DNA from: Aporrectodea caliginosa
Lineage: Eukaryota > Annelida > Clitellata > Crassiclitellata > Lumbricidae
Direction of reading: 5' to 3'
Length of the DNA stretch: 64,000 nt
NCBI GenBank assembly: GCA_020284085.1
Contig: JACEVL010000834.1
Span: forward strand, 186,001 to 250,000
The first letter of the stretch is position 1. Every line of letters begins with the position of its first letter. A model generated the notes under the pieces. The model was not told the origin of the DNA. It worked only from the letters and a program-made list of their open reading frames with translations, and did not search any database. Of this stretch, positions 46,701-58,700 are shown one piece after another. Made by a program: the position numbers and the translations under genes.

Positions 46701-49700
46701 AGTACAAGCCAAACCGATAGAGTACAAGCCAAACCGATAGATAGAGCCAAAACCGATAGAGTACAAGCCAAACCGATAGAGTACAAGCCAAACCGATAGA
46801 GTACAAGCCAAACCGATAGAGTACAAGCCAAACCGATAGAGTACAAGCCAAACCGATAGAGTACAAGCCAAACCGATAGAGTACAAGCCAAACCGATAGA
46901 GTACAAGCCAAACCGATAGAGTACAACCCAAACCGATAGAGTACAAGCCAAACCGATAGAGTACAAGCCAAACCGATAGAGTACAAGCCAAACCGATAGA
47001 GTACAAGCCAAACCGATAGAGTACAAGCCAAACCGATAGAGTACAAGCCAAACCGATAGAGTACAAGCCAAACCGATAGAGTACAAGCCAAACCGATAGA
47101 GTACAAGCCAAACCGATAGAGTACAAGCCAAACCGATAGAGTACAAGCCAAACCGATAGAGTACAAGCCAAACCGATAGAGTACAAGCCAAACCGATAGA
47201 GTACAAGCCAAACCGATAGAGTACAAGCCAAACCGATAGAGTACAAGCCAAACCGATAGAGTACAAGCCAAACCGATAGAGTACAAGCCAAACCGATAGA
47301 GTACAAGCCAAACCGATAGAGTACAAGCCAAACCGATAGAGTACAAGCCAAACCGATAGAGTACAAGCCAAACCGATAGAGTAAGCCAAACCGATAGAGT
47401 ACAAGCCAAACCGATAGAGTACAAGCCAAACCGATAGAGTACAAGCCAAACCGATACAGTACAAGCCAAACCGATAGAGTACAAGCCAAACCGATAGAGT
47501 ACAAGCCAAACCGATAGAGTACAAGCCAAACCGATAGAGTACAAGCCAAACCGATAGAGTACAAGCCAAACCGATAGAGTACAAGCCAAACCGATAGAGT
47601 ACAAGCCAAACCGATAGAGTACAAGCCAAACCGATAGAGTACAAGCCAAACCGATAGAGTACAAGCCAAACCGATAGAGTACAAGCCAAACCGATAGAGT
47701 ACAAGCCAAACCGATAGAGTACAAGCCAAACCGATAGAGTACAAGCCAAACCGATAGAGTACAAGCCAAACCGATAGAGTACAAGCCAAACCGATAGAGT
47801 ACAAGCCAAACCGATAGAGTACAAGCCAAACCGATAGAGTACAAGCCAAACCGATAGAGTACAAGCCAAACCGATAGAGTACAAGCCAAACCGATAGAGT
47901 ACAAGCCAAACCGATAGAGTACAAGCCAAACCGATAGAGTACAAGCCAAACCGATAGAGTACAAGCCAAACCGATAGAGTAGTACAAGCAAGTACAAACC
48001 GATAGAGTACAAAGCCAAACCGATAGAGTACAAGCCAAACCGATAGAGTAGTACAAGCCAAACCGATAGAGTACAAGCCAAACCGATAGAGTACAAGCCA
48101 AACCGATAGAGTACAAGCCAAACCGATAGAGTACCAAACCGATAGAGTACAAGCCAAACCGATAGAGTACAAGCCAAACCGATAGAGTACAAGCCAAACC
48201 GATAGAGTACAAGCCAAACCGATAGAGTACCAGCCAAACCGATAGAGACACAAGCCAAACCGATAGAGTAGAGCCAAACCGATAGAGTACATAGCCAAAC
48301 CGATAGAGTACAAGCCAAACCGATAGAGTACAAGCCAAACCGATAGAGTACAAGCCAAACCGATAGAGTACAAGCCAAACCGATAGAGTACAAGCCAAAC
48401 CGATAGAGTACAAGCCAAACCGATAGAGTACAAGCCAAACCGATAGAGTACAAGCCAAACCGATAGAGTACAAGCCAAACCGATAGAGTACAAGCCAAAC
48501 CGATAGAGTACAAGCCAAACCGATAGAGTACAAGCCAAACCGATAGAGTACAAGCCAAACCGATAGAGTACAAGCCAAACCGATAGAGTACAAGCCAAAC
48601 CGATAGAGTACAAGCCAAACCGATAGAGTACAAGCCAAACCGATAGAGTACAAGCCAAACCGATAGAGTACAAGCCAAACCGATAGAGTACAAAGCCAAA
48701 CCGATAGAGTACAAGATAGAAACCGATAGAGTACAAGCCAAACCGATAGAGTACAAGCCAAACCGATAGAGTACAAGCCAAACCGATAGAGTACAAGCCA
48801 AACCGATAGAGTACAAGCCAAACCGATAGAGTACAAGCCAAACCGATAGAGTACAAGCCAAACCGATAGAGTACAAGCCAAACCGATAGAGTACAAGCCA
48901 AACCGATAGAGTACAAGCCAAACCGATAGAGTACAAGCCAAACCGATAGAGTACAAGCCAAACCGATAGAGTACAAGCCAAACAAACCGATAGAGTACAA
49001 GCCAAACCGATAGAGTACAAGCCAAACCGATAGAGTACAAGCCAAACCGATAGAGTACAAGCCAAACCGATAGAGTACAAGCCAAACCGATAGAGTACAA
49101 GCCAAACCGATAGAGTAGAGTACCGATAGAGTACAAACCGATAGAGTACAAGCCAAACCGATAGAGTACAAGCCAAACCGATAGAGTACAAGCCAAACCG
49201 ATAGAGTACAAGCCAAACCGATAGAGTACAAGCCAAACCGATAGAGTACAAGCCAAACCGATAGAGTACAAGCCAAACCGATAGAGTACAAGCCAAACCG
49301 ATAGAGTACAAGCCAAACCGATAGAGTACAAGCCAAACCGATAGAGTACAAGCCAAACCGATAGAGTACAAGCCAAACCGATAGAGTACAAGCCAAACCG
49401 ATAGAGTACAAGCCATATTCAGAGATATTCTGCAACTTAACAATTAAACATATTCAGAGATATTCTGCACAAAGCCCATTAATGGCCACTCACACGGCAT
49501 CAAATTTAGGTGTAGGGCTAGTTATTATTAGCATTCATTTTCTTTGCAATCACTGAAGTTTCTTCAATGTGCACAGGATCAATGGCTAGAATTGAAATAT
49601 GCCTGAAACCTTAATCTACTGAGAAGGTTTTCAGATAGTAACCGTGCACTATAGGCAGAGATTATTATTATTATTCAGGTATCAATTAAATTAACGTAGA

Positions 49701-52700
49701 AAAGGATAAGTGCGTTGTAGGTAAATAAAAAAGCATAGACTATACTATAATATATGGCCTAATAAAGTATATCCTTAAGTAGGCCTATAGGCCTATCCTT
49801 GAATCCTTTATTGAAAATCACGAAGTCAATATTTAGAAGAGATATGTCATGAAGTCATAAAATCAGGAAATCAGGAGTCAACATTTTTAGTACGCGATAG
49901 ACTCATTTCATTTGTAGTTGGCCCTATTAAAATCCGATAAAACACGTTATGAAGGTCGTAAAAAAGTGGACTCATTTCAGTAGTTTGCGCTGCTATAACA
50001 CTATAGGGCCTACGCGTTAAGAACATGGCCGCCCAGGGATGTAGACTCATTTCATTTCAAAAGGTGGCGCTGCTATCGTACTATGTGCTAACCATCGCGT
50101 AGATTCATATTTCCGTGTACTCAAAGTTCTGTTGAGTCTATTGCTGTGCTGTCCAACATGCGGCCCGCGGAATGATTTTTCAAATTCTTTTCAACCGTCT
50201 TAGGACGGGCAAACATCTAGTTATGTACATAAATACACAAATTATGTAAGTAGGCCTTGTGTGCCTATGTGTGCCTATATGTTTGGATAAGTAGGCCTAT
50301 ATGTATTTGTTTGTTTGTATGTGTGTATGGATATGTATGCGTATAAAGACATTATATTAATTTACTGCCTTTTAAATGCCTCACACGTAGACCCTCTGGC
50401 AACCGGACTTGAATCTCCTTTTGACTATCCTTTAGAAAACCCTCTGACTTGACGTAGCGCTCGTGAATTAGCTGGTGCCGTGCGCTTAGCTTTCAAGTAG
50501 GAGCTTTAGAAATCACGAGTTTACGATACGAGCGCCGAGCATAAGAAGCATCTGTTGAGACAGGTAGGCCTATACTGAAAGGTAGCGTTTATACAAGTCA
50601 GTTGATCGCATTACATGCATGCGTAGCAGGCCCTATACGTATTAAAAGGACTTATTCAATGTTTAATACTTGGTCATCAACTATGTCCCGTGATAAACAG
50701 CTTTAACCATTAATGAAACACGCTGCTATCTGCAGACACTTTAGAAATCGCCTAGATAAGTCAGAGTACAATCGTATAAAAAAGAAAAGCATATGCAAAT
50801 GCCTAAATGGGTTCATACAAAATTATTAATACACCTGCAGGTATAATTTCATTACAAGGCCTATAGAACTGCTGATCGGAATCAGACACGGCCTTTCTAT
50901 AGATACACCCTTTACAAAGACCACATTAATAAAATCACCGTCTTAGCCTACCTTTGTCAAAGCACGCCTTCTTGCAGCTGGTGTTGACGGGTGCAATTTC
51001 CACCTGAAGGGAATTCATCGGCGGCCAGATGGCATTCGCCCTCTCATGGGGTCCTCTGGGCGTTTGCATAAGTCCTGGTGCGTCGTGTAGGCCTGCAGAC
51101 GCTGCAGAAAACCTTCGACGGAAAACTCCAATGGAAGCATTGACTGGCTCTGCAAACAACACACATGTGTGATTATATTAATGAGCTATAATGATATGAC
51201 TGAGAAAACTCAGCCTAAATCTGATAATTCTTTTTAAAATGTAGGCCAATATTGCATCAGATAATGACTTTATGGGGAAAAATTCGGAATTTGAAACCTG
51301 ACTGGGCTATCGCAAATAATGATGCGGCCTACGCTCCGTGCGAATGCTTTAAAACATCACAGTTTCGCCCTCTAATATTATTTGGTAATCCTGGCACTGG
51401 CGTTATGCATAAGAAATCCAGAGGTGCCGTCTTATAGTTTGTAAAAGGCTATATATTCTCAGAATCCGCTTCTAACTACACAATTTTCACCTTCGAACGG
51501 AAAGTTAGTTTCATCCATGCAAGCTTGGAAGCATTTTGAAATTATTTTAACTCCAGGCTCTATTTCAACAAGCAATGTTTTATATCCCACTTCCATTTAG
51601 GAAAGAGTTTTTTCCATTTAGGGAAACATTTTTTCAGTGTGATTATATTTTCAAGGGTAGCTGCCTGAGAAACTCAGCCTATAGGCCTATCGCAAAATTC
51701 TTTAAAAGATTAGGCTAATATTGCATTGGATAATTACTGTAGGCCTATGGGGAGAATAATTCGGAATAATGCTGAAAACTGCCTGTTTAAAATAATTATG
51801 CGGCCTACGTCTCCTTGCGAATGCTTTACAAATCACGAGTTTAATATCAACATTAATATTATTTGATGGTTTTATTATTAAAATAGATTTTAGTATGTCT
51901 AATTTAGTTATATCGCATTAACTCAACATGAGGTATCTTGAGCGATATATTTCCATCATGTAAGAATTAATACTTATAACCATTTTGGAGCTAGTTACAT
52001 CTATATATCACCTTAAAAGTGTATTTCACCCATATGCAGCCTAAATGCTTTAAAAACTTTCAGGCGTATACTTAGGGTCTATGTCAGGCATGGTCGCATA
52101 TTATGTATGAATATTTTCGTACATTCATGCATTCTATACGTGAAGGACTGAATCTGTAAGCTTTTGGCTGAGGGTCAACACACAGCACCCGCGGGTGAAG
52201 GGACGCGAATCATTCCAAGTTTCCCGATTAAAGTCTAGAGTGCGTCGCAGGTCACCTACGGCAAGGCAATTATACTGAAATCTCTATTGACTTTCATTTT
52301 GAGCATTAGGCTGGCCTAATAAATGCTCAAGACGACAAATCCAGTTCTCCAGCCTTTAGATGTTGTACAGTTGTAGACGAGAGTTTGTAGACATGTATGA
52401 TCTTGGAGCTGATAATGCTATTAATATAGCATTATCAGCTCCAAGATCATAAATGCATAGGCCTACTGATAAATTCCCAATTTATCAACCTGAAATCAAA
52501 CACTTCTCCGGTAGGGCCTAAGCTCCCGGCGGCTATCAGTCGTAAGCAATATCGATATAATAGAGATCAATGCATTATTCACTCGAGATAGAGTTTGGAC
52601 TTGATGATAATTATGTTAACTGAACTTCGTGGGGTTTTCAGTTTGGGTAAACCCCAAGCTGTTTTTTTTTCTTCACAGTGGGTGGGTTTATTGTTTAATC

Positions 52701-55700
52701 TGCCCCACACGTCAAACTCAACCCTGACTAAATATATAGGGCTTATGTGAATGCAGGCTCATTATGTCCATCTGTCTGCGTAAGTAGTTACCATACCTCT
52801 TGTTTCAATATAGTTTTCAGAGTACTTCTTAGCTCTTCGAGGTTATTGTCGTCAATCGTGTAGCTGTAGGGAGGACCTACGTACTCTTCCAAGTACGGTA
52901 CTTGACTGTTAACCTAAACAGAAGAGAATAACAACAGAAAGTATAATGATCGCTCGGCAGACAACGACAAATTCGATCAGAGTAGGCCTATTGTATTGGA
53001 CGGTGCATTTTATAACAGGAAGACGTAATGAATTGACTATAATGCTTAAGGGCCTATGTGACATCCAGCATTTGCACAGCGATGAAACCGTGTGTGACGA
53101 CCGTAGGCTATAGGCCATTGACTAAGTAAGCTGACTGCATCATATATTGTTTGCAGCAAGCATTTAGCGAAACAGGACGAAAGAAAAGAAGCATAAGAAC
53201 AACAACAAAATAGATCAATTAGACAAGCAGTCCTTTAGGGGCAAAGGACGTCCTCAAAAATGACCTACTTCGGATCCCTCGCTCCCTTTGAACTGGTCCT
53301 AATTCCCTCACTCTTGTCCGCATTGGGATGACCCTACCCCTCCCCTCTTTGACCCTTCATCCCCTCTTTAACCCTTCATCCCCTCTTTGACCCTCCTTCC
53401 CCTCTTTGACCCCTCTCCCCTCTTTGACCCTCTCTCCCCTCTTTAACCCTTCATCCCCTCTTTGACCCTCCTTCCTTTGACCCTCTCTCCCCTCTTTGAC
53501 CCTCTCTCCCCTCTAACCCTCATCCCCCTGACCCTCCTCCCCTCTTTGACCCTCTCTCCCCTCTTTGACCCTCCCCCTTCCCCTCTTTGACCCTCTCATC
53601 CCCTCTTTGCGGACGTCCTTTATGGACGATCCTTTTAGCTAATCCCGAGATCAGCCACAGCTGTGAAGTGTATACGTGACTTCATTCATTTCTTAGCCTT
53701 GTCACGCAAAGGCAGACGATTGGCCAACTAGCCCGTTGCTAACCACTTAATCTTCTCATCGACAGTGTACACACAATGTACTCATCTTATGCCTGACTTC
53801 ACCAGAGTCATAATTGGAACAGAAAACTCGAATACATATTCTGCATGCGCTGGCGGGATTTGTATCCCCCCTTCTGGGTTGACAAGACAGGCAGACTAGT
53901 AGGCCTACCACTAGAATATTTGCACAAGTTAGCTTTTCACCTGGCGACTTGTAGGTTTTCCGCTTAGCCTAACGCGGTCTCCTTTCCTGCGAGGGTTTAG
54001 GAAGACACAGCCTTGAGCGATCGCCTCTAAGGAACCGGGAGATTCCACTGGGTCTCCCAGACCAACACATACCTGCAAAAAACAATGACACCTGATGAGA
54101 TTTTACTTTATGTTTTCCATTTCTACAAGTGCAGCTAAGACAGAGAAACAGAAATAAAGAGAGATCAAGAGAGACAGAAACAGATGGGGGGAATAGAGGT
54201 AGAGAAAGGGAAAGAAAGAGAACGAGAGAAAAGAGAAGAGAGAAATACTTAGGGGATATAGACAGAGACAGACGGAGAAATAGAAAGAAACAGATGCCCA
54301 ATGACAGCAGAAAAAAGTAGGTCTAAGAGCCTATTTTACTCAAGAATCCAGACATTAATCCAAGAAATAAAAAGTCAACATTATGTAATGTAATGTAATG
54401 TAACAAAACATTTAAAAAGCGCCACTTAAGAGTCTCTCAGAAGCGCTCAACACGTGGCAATCAAACAGCTGAAAATGCGTCTTTAAGAGTTTAGAAAACC
54501 ATATAGCCGCGTGCAGCACGCACAGACGGCGGAAGAGCGTTCCAGATCCGTGGCGCCGCAATCGAGAAGTCCCGACGAGCACAGGTGGTGGTTCGAAACG
54601 AAGGTATCGTCAAGTCATTTCGCGAGGCAGACCGGAGAGCCCGCCGACCAGTTTGAGTGCCAACTGGAAGGCACAGTTCAGCAATGTAGTTCGGAGCAGT
54701 ACCAGTCGTAGCCTTCCAGACCAGCGTAGCAATTTTGAATTGCACACGATCAGCAACTGGAAGCCAGTGGAGCTCACGTCGCATGTAGTCAGATATGTGT
54801 GAATATCTCGGTAGATCAGCCAGAAGTCTGGCTGCTGCATTCTGAACGAGCTGAAGTTGATGAAGACGGAACTCAGGGAGGCCCATTACAGTAGTCAAGA
54901 CGTGTGAGGATGAAAGAGTGTATTAGCACAGCCGCAGCATCATCCAACATTATTATTAGCATCATCTAACATCATTCGATGGGAAATGCTAGAGTTATCG
55001 TAATATATTATTACAATAATTCTAAGCTGCACAGTATACTTGGTACGACAAGAAAATACGACTGTTGTCCCATAGCGTACCTCATGAAATGAAGTGAGGT
55101 CTATAAATTGTGATTGATTAAGCCAGATAAGGTTATAGCCTAATATGTACCTTGGCCTTCTGAAGTAGCTCCTGATACGAGGAACTGTCTATGATTCCCA
55201 GAGTTTCCGCTCCAGGTGGGAGCAAATGAGATGCACGGTGTGACATAGTTGCGCGAAGTGGAAAGATCTCATTAATCGTCCTAAGGAGTTCCATCTTTCC
55301 CTGATACAAGTCAATGAAGCAGCAAACATTCAACTTCTTCTGCTATGTATTGGACCTAAGTCATTCAATTGTCTATTTCATCACCCCATCACTTCAATCA
55401 TTATAATCACCACCCACTATCTCACCCCAAACAAATAACCGAGTGTTTGTGTGCTACTGAGAAATTTGGAAGATATACATTTGCATTATTTTTAAAACCA
55501 CTATCCACCAATAACAGAAACACAAACAACACAAAACCATCTCTAACCACTGAATACCTACCATAAGTTGGTGATATGCATTGTAAACATGAAACTGGAA
55601 ATGACAGTGAAGTTTAGAAATGCTGCGCTTTGTTGGTACCTAAATAGATGGTCACCTATGGAATACCGGGCCAACTTCACCCATGGCACCATCCTTTTAG

Positions 55701-58700
55701 AATTGCCAGATTAAAATAATGCAAATTCAGAGATTGTTGGATTGCAGTGGTCATTTTTCACTTCAGCCAAAATGTCTCCCAACCATACAACCACCATCAG
55801 CATCACAACTACCTGTCAGGACCACATCAATCACTATCATCACAAGCAGCATCAGTAACAGTTTATATATTGTCTTGGCTTTCATTACTATCAGCATGTT
55901 CTCAGAAATTGCGTGTCCTATGTTTGCTTTCGAGATCAATACCACATTATCGATTTCTTCAGCTTAGAAGGCGAGTTATGCATCATTAATGTGCACTTCT
56001 TACAATCCTTCGTCAGAAGCACGCACTTCAGCAGAACGCGTAGCAATTGTGACGTGAAGAGTGTGCCATGAATTACCTCAAGGTAGACTGTCTCCTTGCC
56101 CATAATGAGGGCGTAGTTTTCTTTAGTCGCATTATGAAGAACTTTGCTCCGTGAAATGACGAAACCAAGGAAAGAATTGTCAGGTGTGTGCGCTGCAAAA
56201 ATAAAACGTTGGATATAATATAAGAGACATCAGAGGTAGCAGAGAGACGACTAGAAAGCAAGAAAGAAATAGTAGCAGAGTGACAAACAGAGTAAGAGTG
56301 AGAGAAGGAATTTAAGAAGGTATATATTACCAGTGTGATTGATTATAGCAGTTTTGCATCTGAGCTGCATGTGTTAGCAACATGAGGTATAATGAACCAC
56401 ACCGAGATCTGAAATATAACTAATCGATCATCATTATAAAACGTCTCAGATTAGATATCTGGAAATGGTGCAATAAGACACCATGTCATCTTCTGACACT
56501 TACACATGTAGGCCTAGATGAAGATATCTAAATTCAGGTCTTCTATAGCTGCAGACAGGCAGCATCTAGTCCTATATTACTTCTCAATTGCTATCCCTAT
56601 TATAGCCTACGTTATGGATGAAATCCAGGGTCCGATTTGTGATTGGTTACAGCAGAGCGGAAAACCTAAGGGCAGGTTCAAAATGTTGGGAAATACATAT
56701 TCTACTATGGGAAATAGCCTCTCCTTATGTCTTCACAGCGCATTTTGCATAAATCTATCACAGCATATTCCTACTTTCAATGACAGGAGAACTCTAACAT
56801 TTATCTACGATACTGTATATAAGAGAATTCGGATAGCCTAATTATTGTGAGAAGTCTTTATTTCGTCTTTGCAGTTATAACTACGGTGAAAGTTCACAGA
56901 CCACGTTCATCGAAATATTCTCCAGAATGAAGCCAAGCTACATGTATATTAAAACTATCCTATCTTGCAACCAAACCTGGACAATCTACACCCAACGTGC
57001 CACCATAATCACTTTCCACCTTTGCACCACAGTGTCTTCCCTTCCTGGCCAACCATATTATAAGTGACACGATACCAAAACTAACCCATTATCAGGTCCT
57101 TGGAAGCCTTGTAGTGATGAAGCGCCGGGTTATAAAACAGCTTTCCTGCGGTGCTAAGAAATTTCCGAAGTTTACATTGCATTACAATATCTCAATAAAA
57201 TGTAACGGATAATGTTGTCGGCTTTCCAGTTCAACTATAAGAAACTGACAGCCGCTCGTAAAGGAATTAAATGGCTACAAAACCTTTTTCTACGATCGAT
57301 TTATATGGAAATATTATGATCAACGCCGAGAACATGCTTACGATACAATGTGTAGAACTGCTTGAGTCTAAGGTCGAGCATTCCCCATCGATTAATGGCA
57401 TTGCCATGACTGACGGCGTACTCAGGATCATTGTATTCTGCCTCAGTACCAAAAGCATCCGCAATACGAAACTTGTGCCTGCAACGTACGGGTGTATTTA
57501 TAGAGTGTTAAATGCAGCTATACCTGTCTTAGCTGCTTATTATTTTCCATTGCGGACTATATTAACCAGTCAACCTACATTAAACACATGTACCTATTGG
57601 GCCTATATTAATGATTTTTAGCCTACGTACATTATAGGCTATTGGATCTACACTTACAGCTTGATATAAATTATGACCCAATAACACAATGGCCATTGAC
57701 AATTACCAGGCGAATAGACATACATTCTAAATGACCGACTTCGATTTATATTTGTTTGCTTACGACGCCGTGATATCGATGACGATTGACGTCATTAGAA
57801 TGATTATGTAAGTCTATTCAGAGTATAGATATATAGCAGCAAGCTATATTATAGTACCCAAGCAGTCTGTGTATTATTGGTCCATGATTATGACCCAATG
57901 TAAGTAGTTTCTAGTGTTTAAAGATATCTTTGGCTGCCATGTCCGTGTCCGTTGATATCGACCTCACCTTTTAGTGACTTCAGCATAGCCTGTTATAACT
58001 TCATGGATCGTGACTATGTACACGACTGACCTGTATGCGGATATGACGTCATCTGGAAGCGCTCTGAATCCGGAAATGTCTGTGTAGATGAAGTCCAGAC
58101 TTCCGGAACATCCCGCTGCCGCGCTTCCACGATTGTCTTCACTTTCATCAGCGGCGTCTGCACGCAGTCTTAAAGAAACCATTTAAGCAAACCGTGTCAA
58201 GGAATTACGGCTAATTAGGAATGCATCTCTAGATAATATATCTATATAATATATCCAGATAAGTATCTCTAGATATTAAGTTAGGTGAGCTTAAATGAAG
58301 TGTGATGGGGAGAGTAGAGATTTTCAAAATGTAGGATGAACGACCTGAACGATCAGATGAAAGACTGTGGCGAGATGCAACTGGTGCATGGGAAGAAGAG
58401 TATTGTAAGAGGTAGATAGGAATATGTTCGCTTGAAGGTGGCAATATGACTCAACTGATGACACAATGTTAGAATTATGCATTATGAGAGCGCCTCTGGT
58501 TATATTTTCTAGAGATACAATCAATTAATTTTCGTTTATTGAGACAAGCTGACAAGTACGCAACTTAATACATAGTCACACGGAGGCGATATGAAAATTT
58601 CCGTAATAAATATATAGATGAATAAATAAAAGTTTACTTACTGAGCAATAGTACTTGCAAACTGGGTTCGAATCAGAACCTTATGACAGAGAGCATGACA

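Noticed and set aside
42296..49414. CRISPR array
   Set aside because: The units are contiguous with no unique spacers, and the window is clearly eukaryotic.
42939..49443. Minus-strand open frames of over 2,000 codons with a regular hydrophobic repeat
   Set aside because: They exist in all three minus frames at once because the 20-bp satellite unit contains no stop in that direction. There is no non-repeat domain and no splice context, and they lie within an MGAT5 intron.
50935..51162. A continuous minus-strand frame across the whole MGAT5 exon taken as the true reading
   Set aside because: Its first half (ASIGVFRRRFSAASAG) has no resemblance to MGAT5, whereas the alternative frame matches strongly. 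I report a frame disruption instead, with the inner acceptor kept only as a possibility.
54129..54320. Arg/Glu-rich open frame
   Set aside because: Translation of the GA-rich tract; no non-repeat sequence supports coding.
57271..57621. Plus-strand 116-codon open frame
   Set aside because: It overlaps the MGAT5 exon 57,342-57,478 in antisense; the minus strand matches the enzyme closely, so the plus frame is a shadow.
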